DNA of 64,000 nt. Origin: Dyella terrae (lineage in GTDB: Bacteria; Pseudomonadota; Gammaproteobacteria; Xanthomonadales; Rhodanobacteraceae). Below the pieces are notes generated by a model, which had not been told where the DNA came from, searched no databases, and saw only the letters and a program-made list of their open reading frames with translations. The DNA is taken from assembly GCF_004322705.1 (NCBI RefSeq), contig NZ_SIZZ01000001.1:372001-436000 (forward strand), given 5' to 3'. Within the stretch, counting starts at the first letter, position 1; every line of letters starts with the position of its first letter. The position numbers and the translations under genes are program-made. Positions 47,317 to 55,956 of the stretch are shown in pieces.

Positions 47317-49338
47317 TCATCGGGGCGCGTTCGTATGCTCGGGGGCACCTTTCAGGAGGTCAGTCCGGTGGTCGGAAGCGAGCAGAACATAGCGTTCATA
47401 CTGGCGAAGCACGTCAGCGATGATTTCTTCGGGACGAAGATAGCTGATCACATAGCCTTCGCGACCGTCGGCGAAGAACGTTGATATGTCGTACGTGTGC
47501 GGTTGCTCCGAAGCCGGTTCCGCGGCATCGCGTGGCAGAAAGCTGGGGGCGGTTTTCTTCAGCACATGAACGCCATACACGAAGTCACGCTGGCTGGCCG
47601 AGGGAATCGAGAGCTGTACGACCTCATCCGAATCCTTCACGACGCGTGCGACGACATCCGACGTGCGAAGTTCGTTGGTCACCGTCTGAAGCGCCGGAGT
47701 GACGACCTGACGAATGAACTGCTTCGCGTCCTCCTCAGTGTGGTCTTTGAGCATCCGGGACAAGCGAAGGCGCCAGTGCTGCCCCGTCCAGAACTGGGTC
47801 GCGGGCGCCATGCTTTGTGAGTAATGCGCGTCGTCGGCCATCAGTCCGCGCCAAAGGCCATAGCAGAGTGCGAGCATCACCACGGTGACTGGTAGCGCGG
47901 CGATAAGCGTCACGGCCTGGAGCGCCTTCAAACCGCCGGCGACGATCAGTACCACCGCCGTGACACCGAGCAAGGTGGCCCAGAACAAGCGTTGCCAAAC
48001 CGGAGACTCCGGCGCGCCCCCCGAGGCAATGGAATCGATGACAAACGCGCCGGAATCGGCCGATGTCACGAAGAACACGCCGACCAGGATGATGGCCGCA
48101 ACAGACAGTATCGACGTCATCGGCAAGTATTCGAAGAACCGGAAGAGCAGGGCATCGACATTGGCGGCCGTCTGGGTCAACGCGCCCGCGGCCGAGTGCG
48201 TATCGAGCCAGATGGCACTGTTGCCGAACACGGTCATCCAGATCAGGTTGAACGCCGTTGGTACCAGCAGCACGCCGATGACGAACTGTCGAATTGTTCG
48301 GCCGCGCGAGATGCGCGCAATGAACATGCCTACGAACGGCGACCACGAAACCCACCACGCCCAGTAAAGGATTGTCCAGTTCGCGAACCAGTCCTTTTCG
48401 TTCGGCGCCTTGTAAGCGTATGTGTGGAAAGAAAGCTCTATCAGGCTGGAGAGATAGTTCCCAAGATTGTCTCCGAACGCGCGAAGCAAGAAGGCGGTCG
48501 GGCCGGCAATCGCCACGAACAGCATCAGCGCAATCGCCAGCATCAGGTTCATTTCGGACAGCCGCCGCACGCCTTTGTCGAGACCCGTCGCCGCCGACAA
48601 GCCAGCCAGCGCTACGACGACAGCAACTAGCCCGAGCTTGAATCCCAGCCCGTCCACCTGCCATCCGGCAACCAGGTGCATGCCGGCGCTCATCTGCATG
48701 ACGCCAAAGCCCAACGTAGTGGCAATGCCTGAAATCGTGCCCACCAGCGCAAAGGCATCCACGGCATGACCGAGCACGCCATTCACGCGTTCGCGCAAGA
48801 TGGGGTAGAGGCCCGAGCGGAAGGTCAGGGGAAGGTTGTAACGAAATCCGAAGTACGCCAGCACCAGTCCCATGACCCCGTAAACGGCCCATGCGCTGAA
48901 GCCCCAGTGGAAGAACGTCATCAGCATGGCTTCGCGGGCCGCTTCCGGCGTCGCCGCCACGGCGTTGGGCGGAGAGACAAAATGCTGGATCGGCTCGCCG
49001 ACACCGAAGTACATCAAGCCAATGCCCATGCCCGCCGCGAAAAGCATGGCGGTCCATGATACGAAGCTGAACTCCGGAGCCACGTCGTCAGGGCCCAGCT
49101 TGATGCTGCCGAAGCGACTGAGTGCGACAACAAGGAGGAAGATCACGAAGATCGCCACCGACAGCACAAAGAACCAGTCAAATCGCGCAATCACCCACGC
49201 CTGCGCAGCCATGAAGCGCGCGCCCGATGCGGCCGGCCAAAGTGAGCAGACAAGCAGGAGCAGTCCGACGACGATCAATGACGGCACGACCACGGGTGCC
49301 TTGAAGGTGGTGTGGTGTGTTCGCTGTGGAGTTTGCAT
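47317..49338 (-). CDS. betT: BCCT-family choline/betaine transporter, BetT type
   Basis: The 673-residue secondary transporter imports choline or betaine for osmotic protection. Twelve hydrophobic segments lie within about residues 20-520, with the BCCT signature GMGIGLMYFGVGEP and WTILYWAWWVSWSPFVGMFIARISRGRTIRQF. A long cytoplasmic C-terminal domain (about 520-673) matches BetT (677 residues) rather than shorter ProP/BetP forms. The frame is open upstream to 49491, but ATG 49338 (MQTPQRTHH) is the natural start. No betIBA genes are beside it in this window. Confidence 0.9.
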   Translation of the reverse strand: MQTPQRTHHTTFKAPVVVPSLIVVGLLLLVCSLWPAASGARFMAAQAWVIARFDWFFVLSVAIFVIFLLVVALSRFGSIKLGPDDVAPEFSFVSWTAMLFAAGMGIGLMYFGVGEPIQHFVSPPNAVAATPEAAREAMLMTFFHWGFSAWAVYGVMGLVLAYFGFRYNLPLTFRSGLYPILRERVNGVLGHAVDAFALVGTISGIATTLGFGVMQMSAGMHLVAGWQVDGLGFKLGLVAVVVALAGLSAATGLDKGVRRLSEMNLMLAIALMLFVAIAGPTAFLLRAFGDNLGNYLSSLIELSFHTYAYKAPNEKDWFANWTILYWAWWVSWSPFVGMFIARISRGRTIRQFVIGVLLVPTAFNLIWMTVFGNSAIWLDTHSAAGALTQTAANVDALLFRFFEYLPMTSILSVAAIILVGVFFVTSADSGAFVIDSIASGGAPESPVWQRLFWATLLGVTAVVLIVAGGLKALQAVTLIAALPVTVVMLALCYGLWRGLMADDAHYSQSMAPATQFWTGQHWRLRLSRMLKDHTEEDAKQFIRQVVTPALQTVTNELRTSDVVARVVKDSDEVVQLSIPSASQRDFVYGVHVLKKTAPSFLPRDAAEPASEQPHTYDISTFFADGREGYVISYLRPEEIIADVLRQYERYVLLASDHRTDLLKGAPEHTNAPR

Positions 49339-49577
49339 TGAATCATTCCCGTCAATGCCAGGGAGCGGGCTCCATACACCGCCATGCAGTCTGGCGATAA
49401 CGCCTGACTCCCGATGACAGGGGGCGCGACTAGGGCCGCAAACTGCGCCTAAGCCGCAAGACCCGCAAGCCACCTTAAGGCTTTGTCTCATGGGCGTTCA
49501 GGCCCGGTCTCATCTCGGCCCAAGTTTGGCACGCATGAGGCCGCCGCGAAACGATGACGTGAAGATTACGCGACGAT

Positions 49578-50309
49578 TCAACGAGCCCTGCGCGAACGAT
49601 GGAGTCCCAGCGTCGCTATGAGCATCAGAATCGCGGCGGCGACGAACAGGACATTCGTTGCGATCCTCTGGTACGCAAGTACGCCGGCCACGCCGCCAGC
49701 GAGGAAAGAGAGCACAGTCTGGGTATGCAGTCGCAACCGGGTGACGTGGGCCGCCAGTTCGGTACGCGGTTCGCGTCGCCGCGCGATATCGAACAGCATG
49801 CTCAGGCCTATCCCGATGTCCGTCGACATGCCCGATACATGTGTTGTACGCACGCGAGCATCGGAAATCTGAGTCACGACGGCATTCTGCAGGCCCATGA
49901 GAAACGCAAGTCCAAGCACCAACATCGGCCCCCGTTGGGCGCCCGGGAGCGCCAGTTCGGCGGCCCCAAGTGCGGCCATCAACAGGGCCTCGATCATCAC
50001 GACCCACGCGTAAATGCCTGGCATCTGACGCCGGCGTCCGGAATTGATCACCAGTGATGAAAACGCCGCGCCGATGATGAAAACGATGATGATTGCAAGA
50101 TAGAACACGCCGATCATCCAGTCCGCGCGGGACGCATGATCGGACAGGGCCGATACGTTGCCGGTCATATTGGCTGAGAAGAAGCCCACTGCATGGAAGG
50201 CCGCGGTATTCACGGCGCCGGCGATCGCCGCGAGAATGCAGGCAAGACGCCGATCCGTCGCGTGGTCGCGCGCAGTTCCCTGGCGAATGAGCATCGTGGC
50301 CTCGTGCAT
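49578..50309 (-). CDS. DUF1275 (YoaK) family membrane protein
   Basis: The 243-residue protein has six hydrophobic segments and the DUF1275/YoaK pattern: AIAGAVNTAAFHAVGFFSANMTGN, AFLMGLQNAVVTQISDARVRTTHVSGMSTDIG. The family is uncharacterised, possibly transport. The start ATG 50309 precedes an alternative ATG at 50294. It shares a 176-bp upstream gap with the divergent peptidase gene. Confidence 0.88.
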   Translation of the reverse strand: MHEATMLIRQGTARDHATDRRLACILAAIAGAVNTAAFHAVGFFSANMTGNVSALSDHASRADWMIGVFYLAIIIVFIIGAAFSSLVINSGRRRQMPGIYAWVVMIEALLMAALGAAELALPGAQRGPMLVLGLAFLMGLQNAVVTQISDARVRTTHVSGMSTDIGIGLSMLFDIARRREPRTELAAHVTRLRLHTQTVLSFLAGGVAGVLAYQRIATNVLFVAAAILMLIATLGLHRSRRAR

Positions 50310-50485
50310 GGGGTATCGGCGCCCACCATTCTACTGTCCCTCGCGCCGGTAGAGGCGTGGTGAATGGCCCCGTGCCACGTCGCCCGTCAAACCATGACCT
50401 ATGGCGATCGGGCGGCATTGGCACTTGACAGTCGTTTGGCCGTCCAAAAGGATCGGCATACCCCAATCCGGCGCTGGATATCCCC

Positions 50486-52015
50486 ATGGCCCGTCTGTTC
50501 CGGTGGTCCCCGTTGGTGCTCGCGCTCGCGTTATGCATGCTGCCGATAAAGTGTCTCCAGGCCGGGGAGCGCAAGGCGGGATCGATTGAATCCACCGTCA
50601 AGACGTTGCATACGACCGATGGCAGAAGCGTGCGGTACGAAATAGGCACCCTCTATGTCCCCGAGAATCGCAAGGTCGCGCATAGCCGGCTGATCCCGGT
50701 GGGGTTCGCGCGCATTCGCTCCTCCGGGGCAGCGGTTGGCGTGCCTCCGGTATTCTGGTTGCCTGGTGGGCCTGGCCTGAGCGTCTTGCATGATTTCGAA
50801 GGCAAGACAGAGAGTGCACAGGCGCGCGTGGCGATGTGGGAGCGATTCACCCATGTGGCGGATGTCGTCATCATCGAGCAGCGCGGCTATACGGCCATGG
50901 GGGAAATGCTCCGAGCCAACAACTCGCCACTTCCGCTCGACGAGCCGGAAACGCCGGCAGCCAAAATTCGTCGGTACGCTGCCTTGGCGGAAGCCGCCCG
51001 CAAGGCGTACCCAGCTGCCGACCTTGCCGGTTACACCATCGCCGCATGCGCCGACGACGTCGACGATCTTCGCCATGCGCTGGGCTACCGGCAGATCAGT
51101 CTTTTCGGAGGCAGCTTTGGCTCTCAGTGGAGCATGGCCGTCATGCGGCGGCATCCGGACCGAGTGGCGCGCGCCGTGCTCTCCGGTGTCGAGCCGCTGG
51201 ACAACGGCTATGACATGCCCTCGCACGTCTACGCCGCCATGCAGCGCATCGCCTTTGACGCCGATCGCGATCCCGGCCTCGCACCGTGGATGCCCAAGGG
51301 AGGCTTGATGGCCGCGGTTCGCGTCGTTCGCGATCGTCTGGCCAAAGCGCCGGTGACGATCGACCTCGTCGACCAGGCCACGGGCAAGTCACAGCGCGTC
51401 ACGCTCGGCGTGGGCGATTTCCAGCAGTTCCTTGTCGACAACTCGTCCGTGGCCGATGACTGGCCGGCGCTGGTGCTGGCGATCTATTACGGGCACTACA
51501 CGTCCTGGGCAACTTCAGTAGCCCGGGATCGACAGCCTTCGGCGGTCACCTTGATTGGCCCCTTGATGGACCAGAGTCTTGGCGTCAGTGCAGCACGCGA
51601 ATTTCAGATGCGGACCGATCCGGCGCTGGACATGCTGGGTACCTGGAATTTTGAGCCCTATCTGGGCTCAAGGAGCGCATGGCCGACGCCGGACATGGGC
51701 GATGAATTGCGGTTACCCGTTACCACGACCATCCCCGTCGTTTTCGTGCACGGCGATTTCGATACTTCCACCCCCGTGGAAAACACGCTGGGGCTGTTGC
51801 CTTACTTTGTTCGTTCCCACGCGATCATCGTGCATCGTGGCGGTCATGACGGTACGTTCTATTTGTTGCGTGAAGACAGTGGCACCAAGGCGGCGATCTA
51901 TCGTTTCCTCGGCACCGGAGTGATGCCTGAGCTTCCATCAACCATTGATGCCCCGAAGATCGTTTTCACCACGCCAACGTTCCAGCCTTCGCCGCAGGTT
52001 GCCGATGGGCACTGA
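50486..52015 (+). CDS. Exported alpha/beta hydrolase, prolyl/tripeptidyl aminopeptidase-like
   Basis: The 509-residue protein has a signal peptide (RWSPLVLALALCMLPIKCLQA). The alpha/beta hydrolase fold shows WLPGGPGLSV, nucleophile Ser in FGGSFGSQWSMAVMRRHP (near residue 211), and a C-terminal TAP-like part with VFVHGDFDTSTPVENTLGL and RGGHDGTFY for the Asp and His of the triad. This layout matches the prolyl iminopeptidase/TAP C-terminal family, which removes short peptides. The peptide specificity is unknown. Confidence 0.82.
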   Translation: MARLFRWSPLVLALALCMLPIKCLQAGERKAGSIESTVKTLHTTDGRSVRYEIGTLYVPENRKVAHSRLIPVGFARIRSSGAAVGVPPVFWLPGGPGLSVLHDFEGKTESAQARVAMWERFTHVADVVIIEQRGYTAMGEMLRANNSPLPLDEPETPAAKIRRYAALAEAARKAYPAADLAGYTIAACADDVDDLRHALGYRQISLFGGSFGSQWSMAVMRRHPDRVARAVLSGVEPLDNGYDMPSHVYAAMQRIAFDADRDPGLAPWMPKGGLMAAVRVVRDRLAKAPVTIDLVDQATGKSQRVTLGVGDFQQFLVDNSSVADDWPALVLAIYYGHYTSWATSVARDRQPSAVTLIGPLMDQSLGVSAAREFQMRTDPALDMLGTWNFEPYLGSRSAWPTPDMGDELRLPVTTTIPVVFVHGDFDTSTPVENTLGLLPYFVRSHAIIVHRGGHDGTFYLLREDSGTKAAIYRFLGTGVMPELPSTIDAPKIVFTTPTFQPSPQVADGH

Positions 52016-52451
52016 ATCACCCATCGCCACACGGCCGGAATGTTTCGTTGCGATCGTCGCGATCAAGCGCTGAATAGAGATGAATGCCAATGTGACGCAA
52101 TGTCATCTGGCGCGTGCGATTTGCGTCGGTGCGACGACAAGATGTTGTCGTCAGGATCGCGCAAGCTGTCTCGCTTCCATCCGCTTAGCGTGCGCTTAGC
52201 CTGCGCGTAGCTTGCGTTGTGTTTCCTGCGGAAGCAGCGCTATCGACAGAACCTTCGCCGCTTAGCCATCACTTTGAAATCGCCTGAAATCGCATCATGC
52301 CAATGGCCGATGGCGCCTGCGTTTTCTCGCGCGTAAGGTGCGCGAACGCATGGGCAATCCATGCGTACTAGCGAAGGCGTTCATCGGTGCCGCCGATGTG
52401 CAGCCTTGCCAGGGGGCGCGGTCACCTAACGCAATACGGGAGGCCATAGTC
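52016..52451. other. 436-bp intergenic region with helical-turn-spaced direct repeats
   Basis: No gene was seen. Three copies of CGCTTAGC or CGCGTAGC start at 52182, 52193 and 52204, exactly 11 bp apart, and a further CGCTTAGC is at 52259. Two TGAAATCGC copies lie 10 bp apart at 52275 and 52285. A hairpin with an 8-bp stem (GACGACAA / TTGTCGTC) and 4-base loop is at 52133-52152, without a T run. GGGAGG 8 bases before ATG 52452 is the ribosome binding site of the next gene. Confidence 0.7.
52182..52211. repeat. Three 11-bp-spaced direct repeats (CTTAGC type)
   Basis: The units CGCTTAGCGTG, CGCTTAGCCTG and CGCGTAGCTTG follow each other with an 11-bp period. Tandem half-sites one helical turn apart are the usual target form of OmpR/PhoB-family regulators. 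The site is about 240-270 bp upstream of the secreted-protein gene at 52452. Confidence 0.6.
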
Positions 52452-54308
52452 ATGAAGAACCGACTGCTTTTAGCGGTGGCAGTCATGGCGTTCGCTACGA
52501 GCGCCATGGGTGCAACGCCAGTCACGCTCAAAATTCAGAAAGGGGCAACGACGACACCCGTGTCATCGCAGATAGGCGGGGCGCCCATCACGGCCCTTGA
52601 ACAGGACCCGGCGATGTCGGGAGGTGATGCCGATTCAGGCGATGGTAACGACCTCGGTGACAAGCCCGTCACCAATCGCTCCATTGCGCATGGTCGCGCG
52701 GGTGTGAATCGCATGGGCAACGCCAAGCGCGCAAAGTCCAGCCCAGAACTGCTTGGTGGATTCGATGGACTCAACTTCCATGATCAGCGCTACTCGAACA
52801 ACGGCAATCAATTCTCGGTCGAGCCGCCGGATCAGGGGCTTTGTGCGGGTAATGGCTTCGTCCTCGAGAGTGTCAACGATGTGCTGGCGATCTATGACAG
52901 TTCGGGGCATCAGCTTGTCGGTCCGGTCGATCTGAATACGTTCTACGGTTATCCGGCAGCGATCAATCGCAGCAATGGCCAGTACGGTCCCAGCATCACC
53001 GATCCATCGTGCTACTACGACGCCTCGACGAAGCGCTGGTTTCAGGTGGTCTTGACGCTCGATCGCATCGGGACAACCTCCGCGTTAGCCGGCACGAATC
53101 ACCTGGATATCGCCGTCAGCCAAACAGCCGACCCCACGGGCGCCTGGATCGTGTATCAGCTTCCCGTGCAGAACAACGGCACGCAAGGTACGCCTGATCA
53201 CCAGTGCGACCTTGGCTTTTGCCTCGGCGATTACCCGCATATAGGCGCGGATGCCAACGCGATCTTCCTGACCACCAACGAGTTCTCGTTCTTCGGCGAC
53301 GGCTTCTACGGCTCGCAGATCTATGCCATTTCCAAGAAAGCGCTCGCCTCGTGGTCGGCGGCGGTGAATGTCGTGTTGTTCAATGGCGGCGATCCGAGCA
53401 TTCCCGCGCCGGCCTTCACGGTCTGGCCGGCCGTCTCGTCCGGTGGGCAATATGCCGGCGCGCATGGCGGTACCGAGTATCTGCTCAGCTCCGACGCGGT
53501 GTTCTACGACTCGGGCGTGTCGAGCACGATCTGGTTGTGGGCCGTGTCCAACACGCAGGCGATCGATAGCGCACCCGGCACGTTGGCATTGAGCGTGTCG
53601 TCCGTCGGCGTGCAGCAATACGCCGTTCCGAGCAGCCTGGCCCACCAGAAGCCTGGCAGCACGCCATTGCGTGATTGTTTTGCCGTGCCAGGGTGTGCGC
53701 CGAACTACCTCGGCTATCCGAACCACGTCTATCCCGCGCCGCGCGACCTGGCGGTCAACGACTCACGCATGCAGCAGGTGAGCTATGCCAACGGGAAGCT
53801 GTGGGGCACCCTGGATACCGACGTTTTGCTCGGTGACGGAAGCCATGGTTCGGGCATCAATTTCTTCGTCATCAACCCGAACTCCGGCGGACTGTTCGCC
53901 AACGGCACGCTGTCGCTGCCTGATGCGAATCTGACCTACGGCTCGGCTGCCGTAACGCAAAGCGGGCGTGGTGTCATCGCGTTCACCGTCGTCGGGCCCA
54001 ATGACTACCCGAGCGCGGGCTATGCGAGCTTCGACGCCAAGATCGGTGCCGGCGATGTCCATCTCGCGGCCGCTGGCGCCGGCCCCTGGGATGGCTTCAC
54101 GGGTATCCCCTACCTGGGTGGCGACCGTCCTCGCTGGGGCGACTACGGTGCGGCTTCGGCCGACGGCAATACGATCTGGATTGCTTCGGAGTACATCGCT
54201 CAAACGTGCACGCTGGCGCAGTACCTGACCGCTCCGTTGTTCCAGTGTGGCGGAACGCGGGGTGCGTTGGGCAATTGGGCAACGCGCGTGTCGGCCATTG
54301 GGCTCTGA
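52452..54308 (+). CDS. Secreted protein of unknown function, beta-propeller-like
   Basis: The 618-residue protein was not recognised as a named family. A signal peptide is clear (MKNRLLLAVAVMAFATSAMGA). A low-complexity stretch (about residues 25-95) leads to a large beta-rich region with repeated DPSCYYDASTKRWFQVVL, GDYPHIGADANAIFLTTNEF, YGSQIYAISKKAL and RWGDYGAASADGNTIWIASEY segments. The last resembles RWGDYSA-type motifs of secreted propeller proteins. Six or more Cys are paired by position (QCDLGFCLGD, DCFAVPGCAPN) and probably form disulfides. ATG 52452 is supported by GGGAGG. It stands alone between an unusual repeat region and a strong terminator. Confidence 0.75.
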   Translation: MKNRLLLAVAVMAFATSAMGATPVTLKIQKGATTTPVSSQIGGAPITALEQDPAMSGGDADSGDGNDLGDKPVTNRSIAHGRAGVNRMGNAKRAKSSPELLGGFDGLNFHDQRYSNNGNQFSVEPPDQGLCAGNGFVLESVNDVLAIYDSSGHQLVGPVDLNTFYGYPAAINRSNGQYGPSITDPSCYYDASTKRWFQVVLTLDRIGTTSALAGTNHLDIAVSQTADPTGAWIVYQLPVQNNGTQGTPDHQCDLGFCLGDYPHIGADANAIFLTTNEFSFFGDGFYGSQIYAISKKALASWSAAVNVVLFNGGDPSIPAPAFTVWPAVSSGGQYAGAHGGTEYLLSSDAVFYDSGVSSTIWLWAVSNTQAIDSAPGTLALSVSSVGVQQYAVPSSLAHQKPGSTPLRDCFAVPGCAPNYLGYPNHVYPAPRDLAVNDSRMQQVSYANGKLWGTLDTDVLLGDGSHGSGINFFVINPNSGGLFANGTLSLPDANLTYGSAAVTQSGRGVIAFTVVGPNDYPSAGYASFDAKIGAGDVHLAAAGAGPWDGFTGIPYLGGDRPRWGDYGAASADGNTIWIASEYIAQTCTLAQYLTAPLFQCGGTRGALGNWATRVSAIGL

Positions 54309-54328
54309 GTCGTACATGTCGCGACAGG

Positions 54329-54359
54329 AAGGGGCGCGGTCGCGGGCCGCGCCCCTTTT
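54329..54359 (+). terminator. Rho-independent terminator after the secreted propeller-like protein gene
   Basis: A stem of about 11 bp (AGGGGCGCGG / CCGCGCCCCT) with a 7-base loop is followed by TTTTA. It lies 20 bp after the stop and 7 bp before the end of the convergent gene. Confidence 0.85.
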
Positions 54360-54366
54360 ACCCGGT

Positions 54367-55698
54367 TCAGTCCTGACGTTGTCGCGCGGAGTGGACTATG
54401 CGCGACAGGAGCAATCCGAACATCAAGGGGATGAACAGTGCATACGCATACTGGCCCCTCGCGACGCCGATGCCATACGGGAACCAGATGCCCGGGACGC
54501 CAAGGGCATTAACCTCGGTGGCGAACAGGCCGATGCCGACGAGTACTGCGGCGAGGGCAGCCAGACAGGCGCCGAGCGCTTGGGTTCGAATCACGCCCAG
54601 TAGGATGATCCACGCATAGATCGCTGCAAATGCGATACGAGCGCCGGTGGCTGCAGCCTCGGCCATGGCTTTGATTGCATGCGGGCCATCCATCCAAAAC
54701 CACGGCCGAGCGATCCATGCAGTGAGCATGTAGATGGCGGTGAGCCCAGCGATAGCCTTGCCAAGCCAGCGCAGGTCGTCGATGCGAAACCATTCGCGCC
54801 AGGCAAGCGTCCATGTTGCCAGAACAAGTGGCCGGAGCAAGATCATCACGCCGATGTCGGAGCTGCGCAGGCTAAGGAAGTGGCCCCAGTAGTACAGCAC
54901 CTGATTGAGGCGCAGAAGGGCGAGCAGGCACAACGCGGCGATCATCCACCCATAGCGACGACTTGTCCGTGCGATGGCGAGTGCGGCCGCGATCATGGCC
55001 AGCACGACAAAGCCCAGCGGCTCGATGCCATCGGCAACGTAGCCCCAGAAAGTCGTCATCCACTGTGACCGGACAAGATGATCGATGCTGTCGGCCTGGC
55101 CGATGACCGGCGCGACGTGCAGGCCGCCGCTTTCGTCACCGGCGTCCACCGGATCCATCCAGACGCGGAACGCGATGTCGTAAGTCTGTGGGCCCGAGCC
55201 GGACGACGGTAGGGGGAATACGGTGGGACGCACGCTATAGGCAGTCGGCGTCGCGCCGGAGAAGTCGCCGGGGCCACCGAGCCGTTTGCCGTTGACGTAA
55301 ACCTGATACGTCGAGTCGACCAGGGTCGGGCCAGACATGGCCAGCGGCACGCCCTTGTCGCTTTCGACGGTGACACGGATGCGGTACCACGCATAACCCG
55401 TATAGCCGGCGTGTCCGCGCCGACTCCAGCCAGCGACGTAACCGGTGATGCCTACGTCGCCATCATGGGCACCCGGCGCTGGCGTAAGGTCGACCGCTTC
55501 CCACCCGCTGTCGTCGAACCCGGGCGAAGACCAGCGGGGATCATCGCCCACATGAAAGCGCCACGTGGCATTCAGCGCTACGGTTGCCGGGTTTAGTCGG
55601 ACTGGGTTTTCGAGGCTGGTTTCAGCGCGAGCGGAGCGCTGCACACCCAGCAACACTGTCAGCAGGCAGATGCATATCAGAAGTCCCGAACGTCGCAT
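54367..55698 (-). CDS. Membrane protein: exported galactose-binding-like domain plus seven-helix membrane module
   Basis: The 443-residue protein has a signal peptide (about residues 1-25, GLLICICLLTVLLGVQRSARA). A beta-sandwich sugar-binding-like domain follows (about 35-205; WRFHVGDDPRWSSPGFDDSGWE, AWYRIRVTV, DSTYQVYVNGKRLGG), as in glycoside hydrolase family 2 N-terminal domains. About seven to eight membrane helices occupy about 220-440. The architecture is like the sensor half of acidobacterial and proteobacterial 7TMR signalling proteins, but no kinase, GGDEF, phosphatase or HTH domain is attached. The function is unknown; the divergent HEAT-repeat gene starts 259 bp away. Confidence 0.75.
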   Translation of the reverse strand: MRRSGLLICICLLTVLLGVQRSARAETSLENPVRLNPATVALNATWRFHVGDDPRWSSPGFDDSGWEAVDLTPAPGAHDGDVGITGYVAGWSRRGHAGYTGYAWYRIRVTVESDKGVPLAMSGPTLVDSTYQVYVNGKRLGGPGDFSGATPTAYSVRPTVFPLPSSGSGPQTYDIAFRVWMDPVDAGDESGGLHVAPVIGQADSIDHLVRSQWMTTFWGYVADGIEPLGFVVLAMIAAALAIARTSRRYGWMIAALCLLALLRLNQVLYYWGHFLSLRSSDIGVMILLRPLVLATWTLAWREWFRIDDLRWLGKAIAGLTAIYMLTAWIARPWFWMDGPHAIKAMAEAAATGARIAFAAIYAWIILLGVIRTQALGACLAALAAVLVGIGLFATEVNALGVPGIWFPYGIGVARGQYAYALFIPLMFGLLLSRIVHSARQRQD

Positions 55699-55956
55699 GG
55701 CATCGTTCCCTGATGGATGCCCGGAAGTTTAAAAGAGAAGCACGCCAAGGTCATAGGCGGAGCCCGCCGGGCTGGTGGCTTGGCTTTCCTTGATCAGTGG
55801 CCCTTGAGGACAGTTACCCAAGCGCTTCATGGAAGCCCTGGCGTCCCGGGGTCGCCTGCGCGCCCTTGTCGCGCGCTGGCGACTTCGCCTGCCGACATGC
55901 TCTACTTCGGGGGCGATTTTCCTGGGTCGATGGGCATCTGACGGGGGGCGGGAGAG

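Noticed and set aside
49510-50649. 379-codon minus-strand frame around the DUF1275 gene
   Set aside because: The DUF1275 frame has a clear membrane-protein pattern; the longer frame is rich in Arg, Pro and Gly and has no features.
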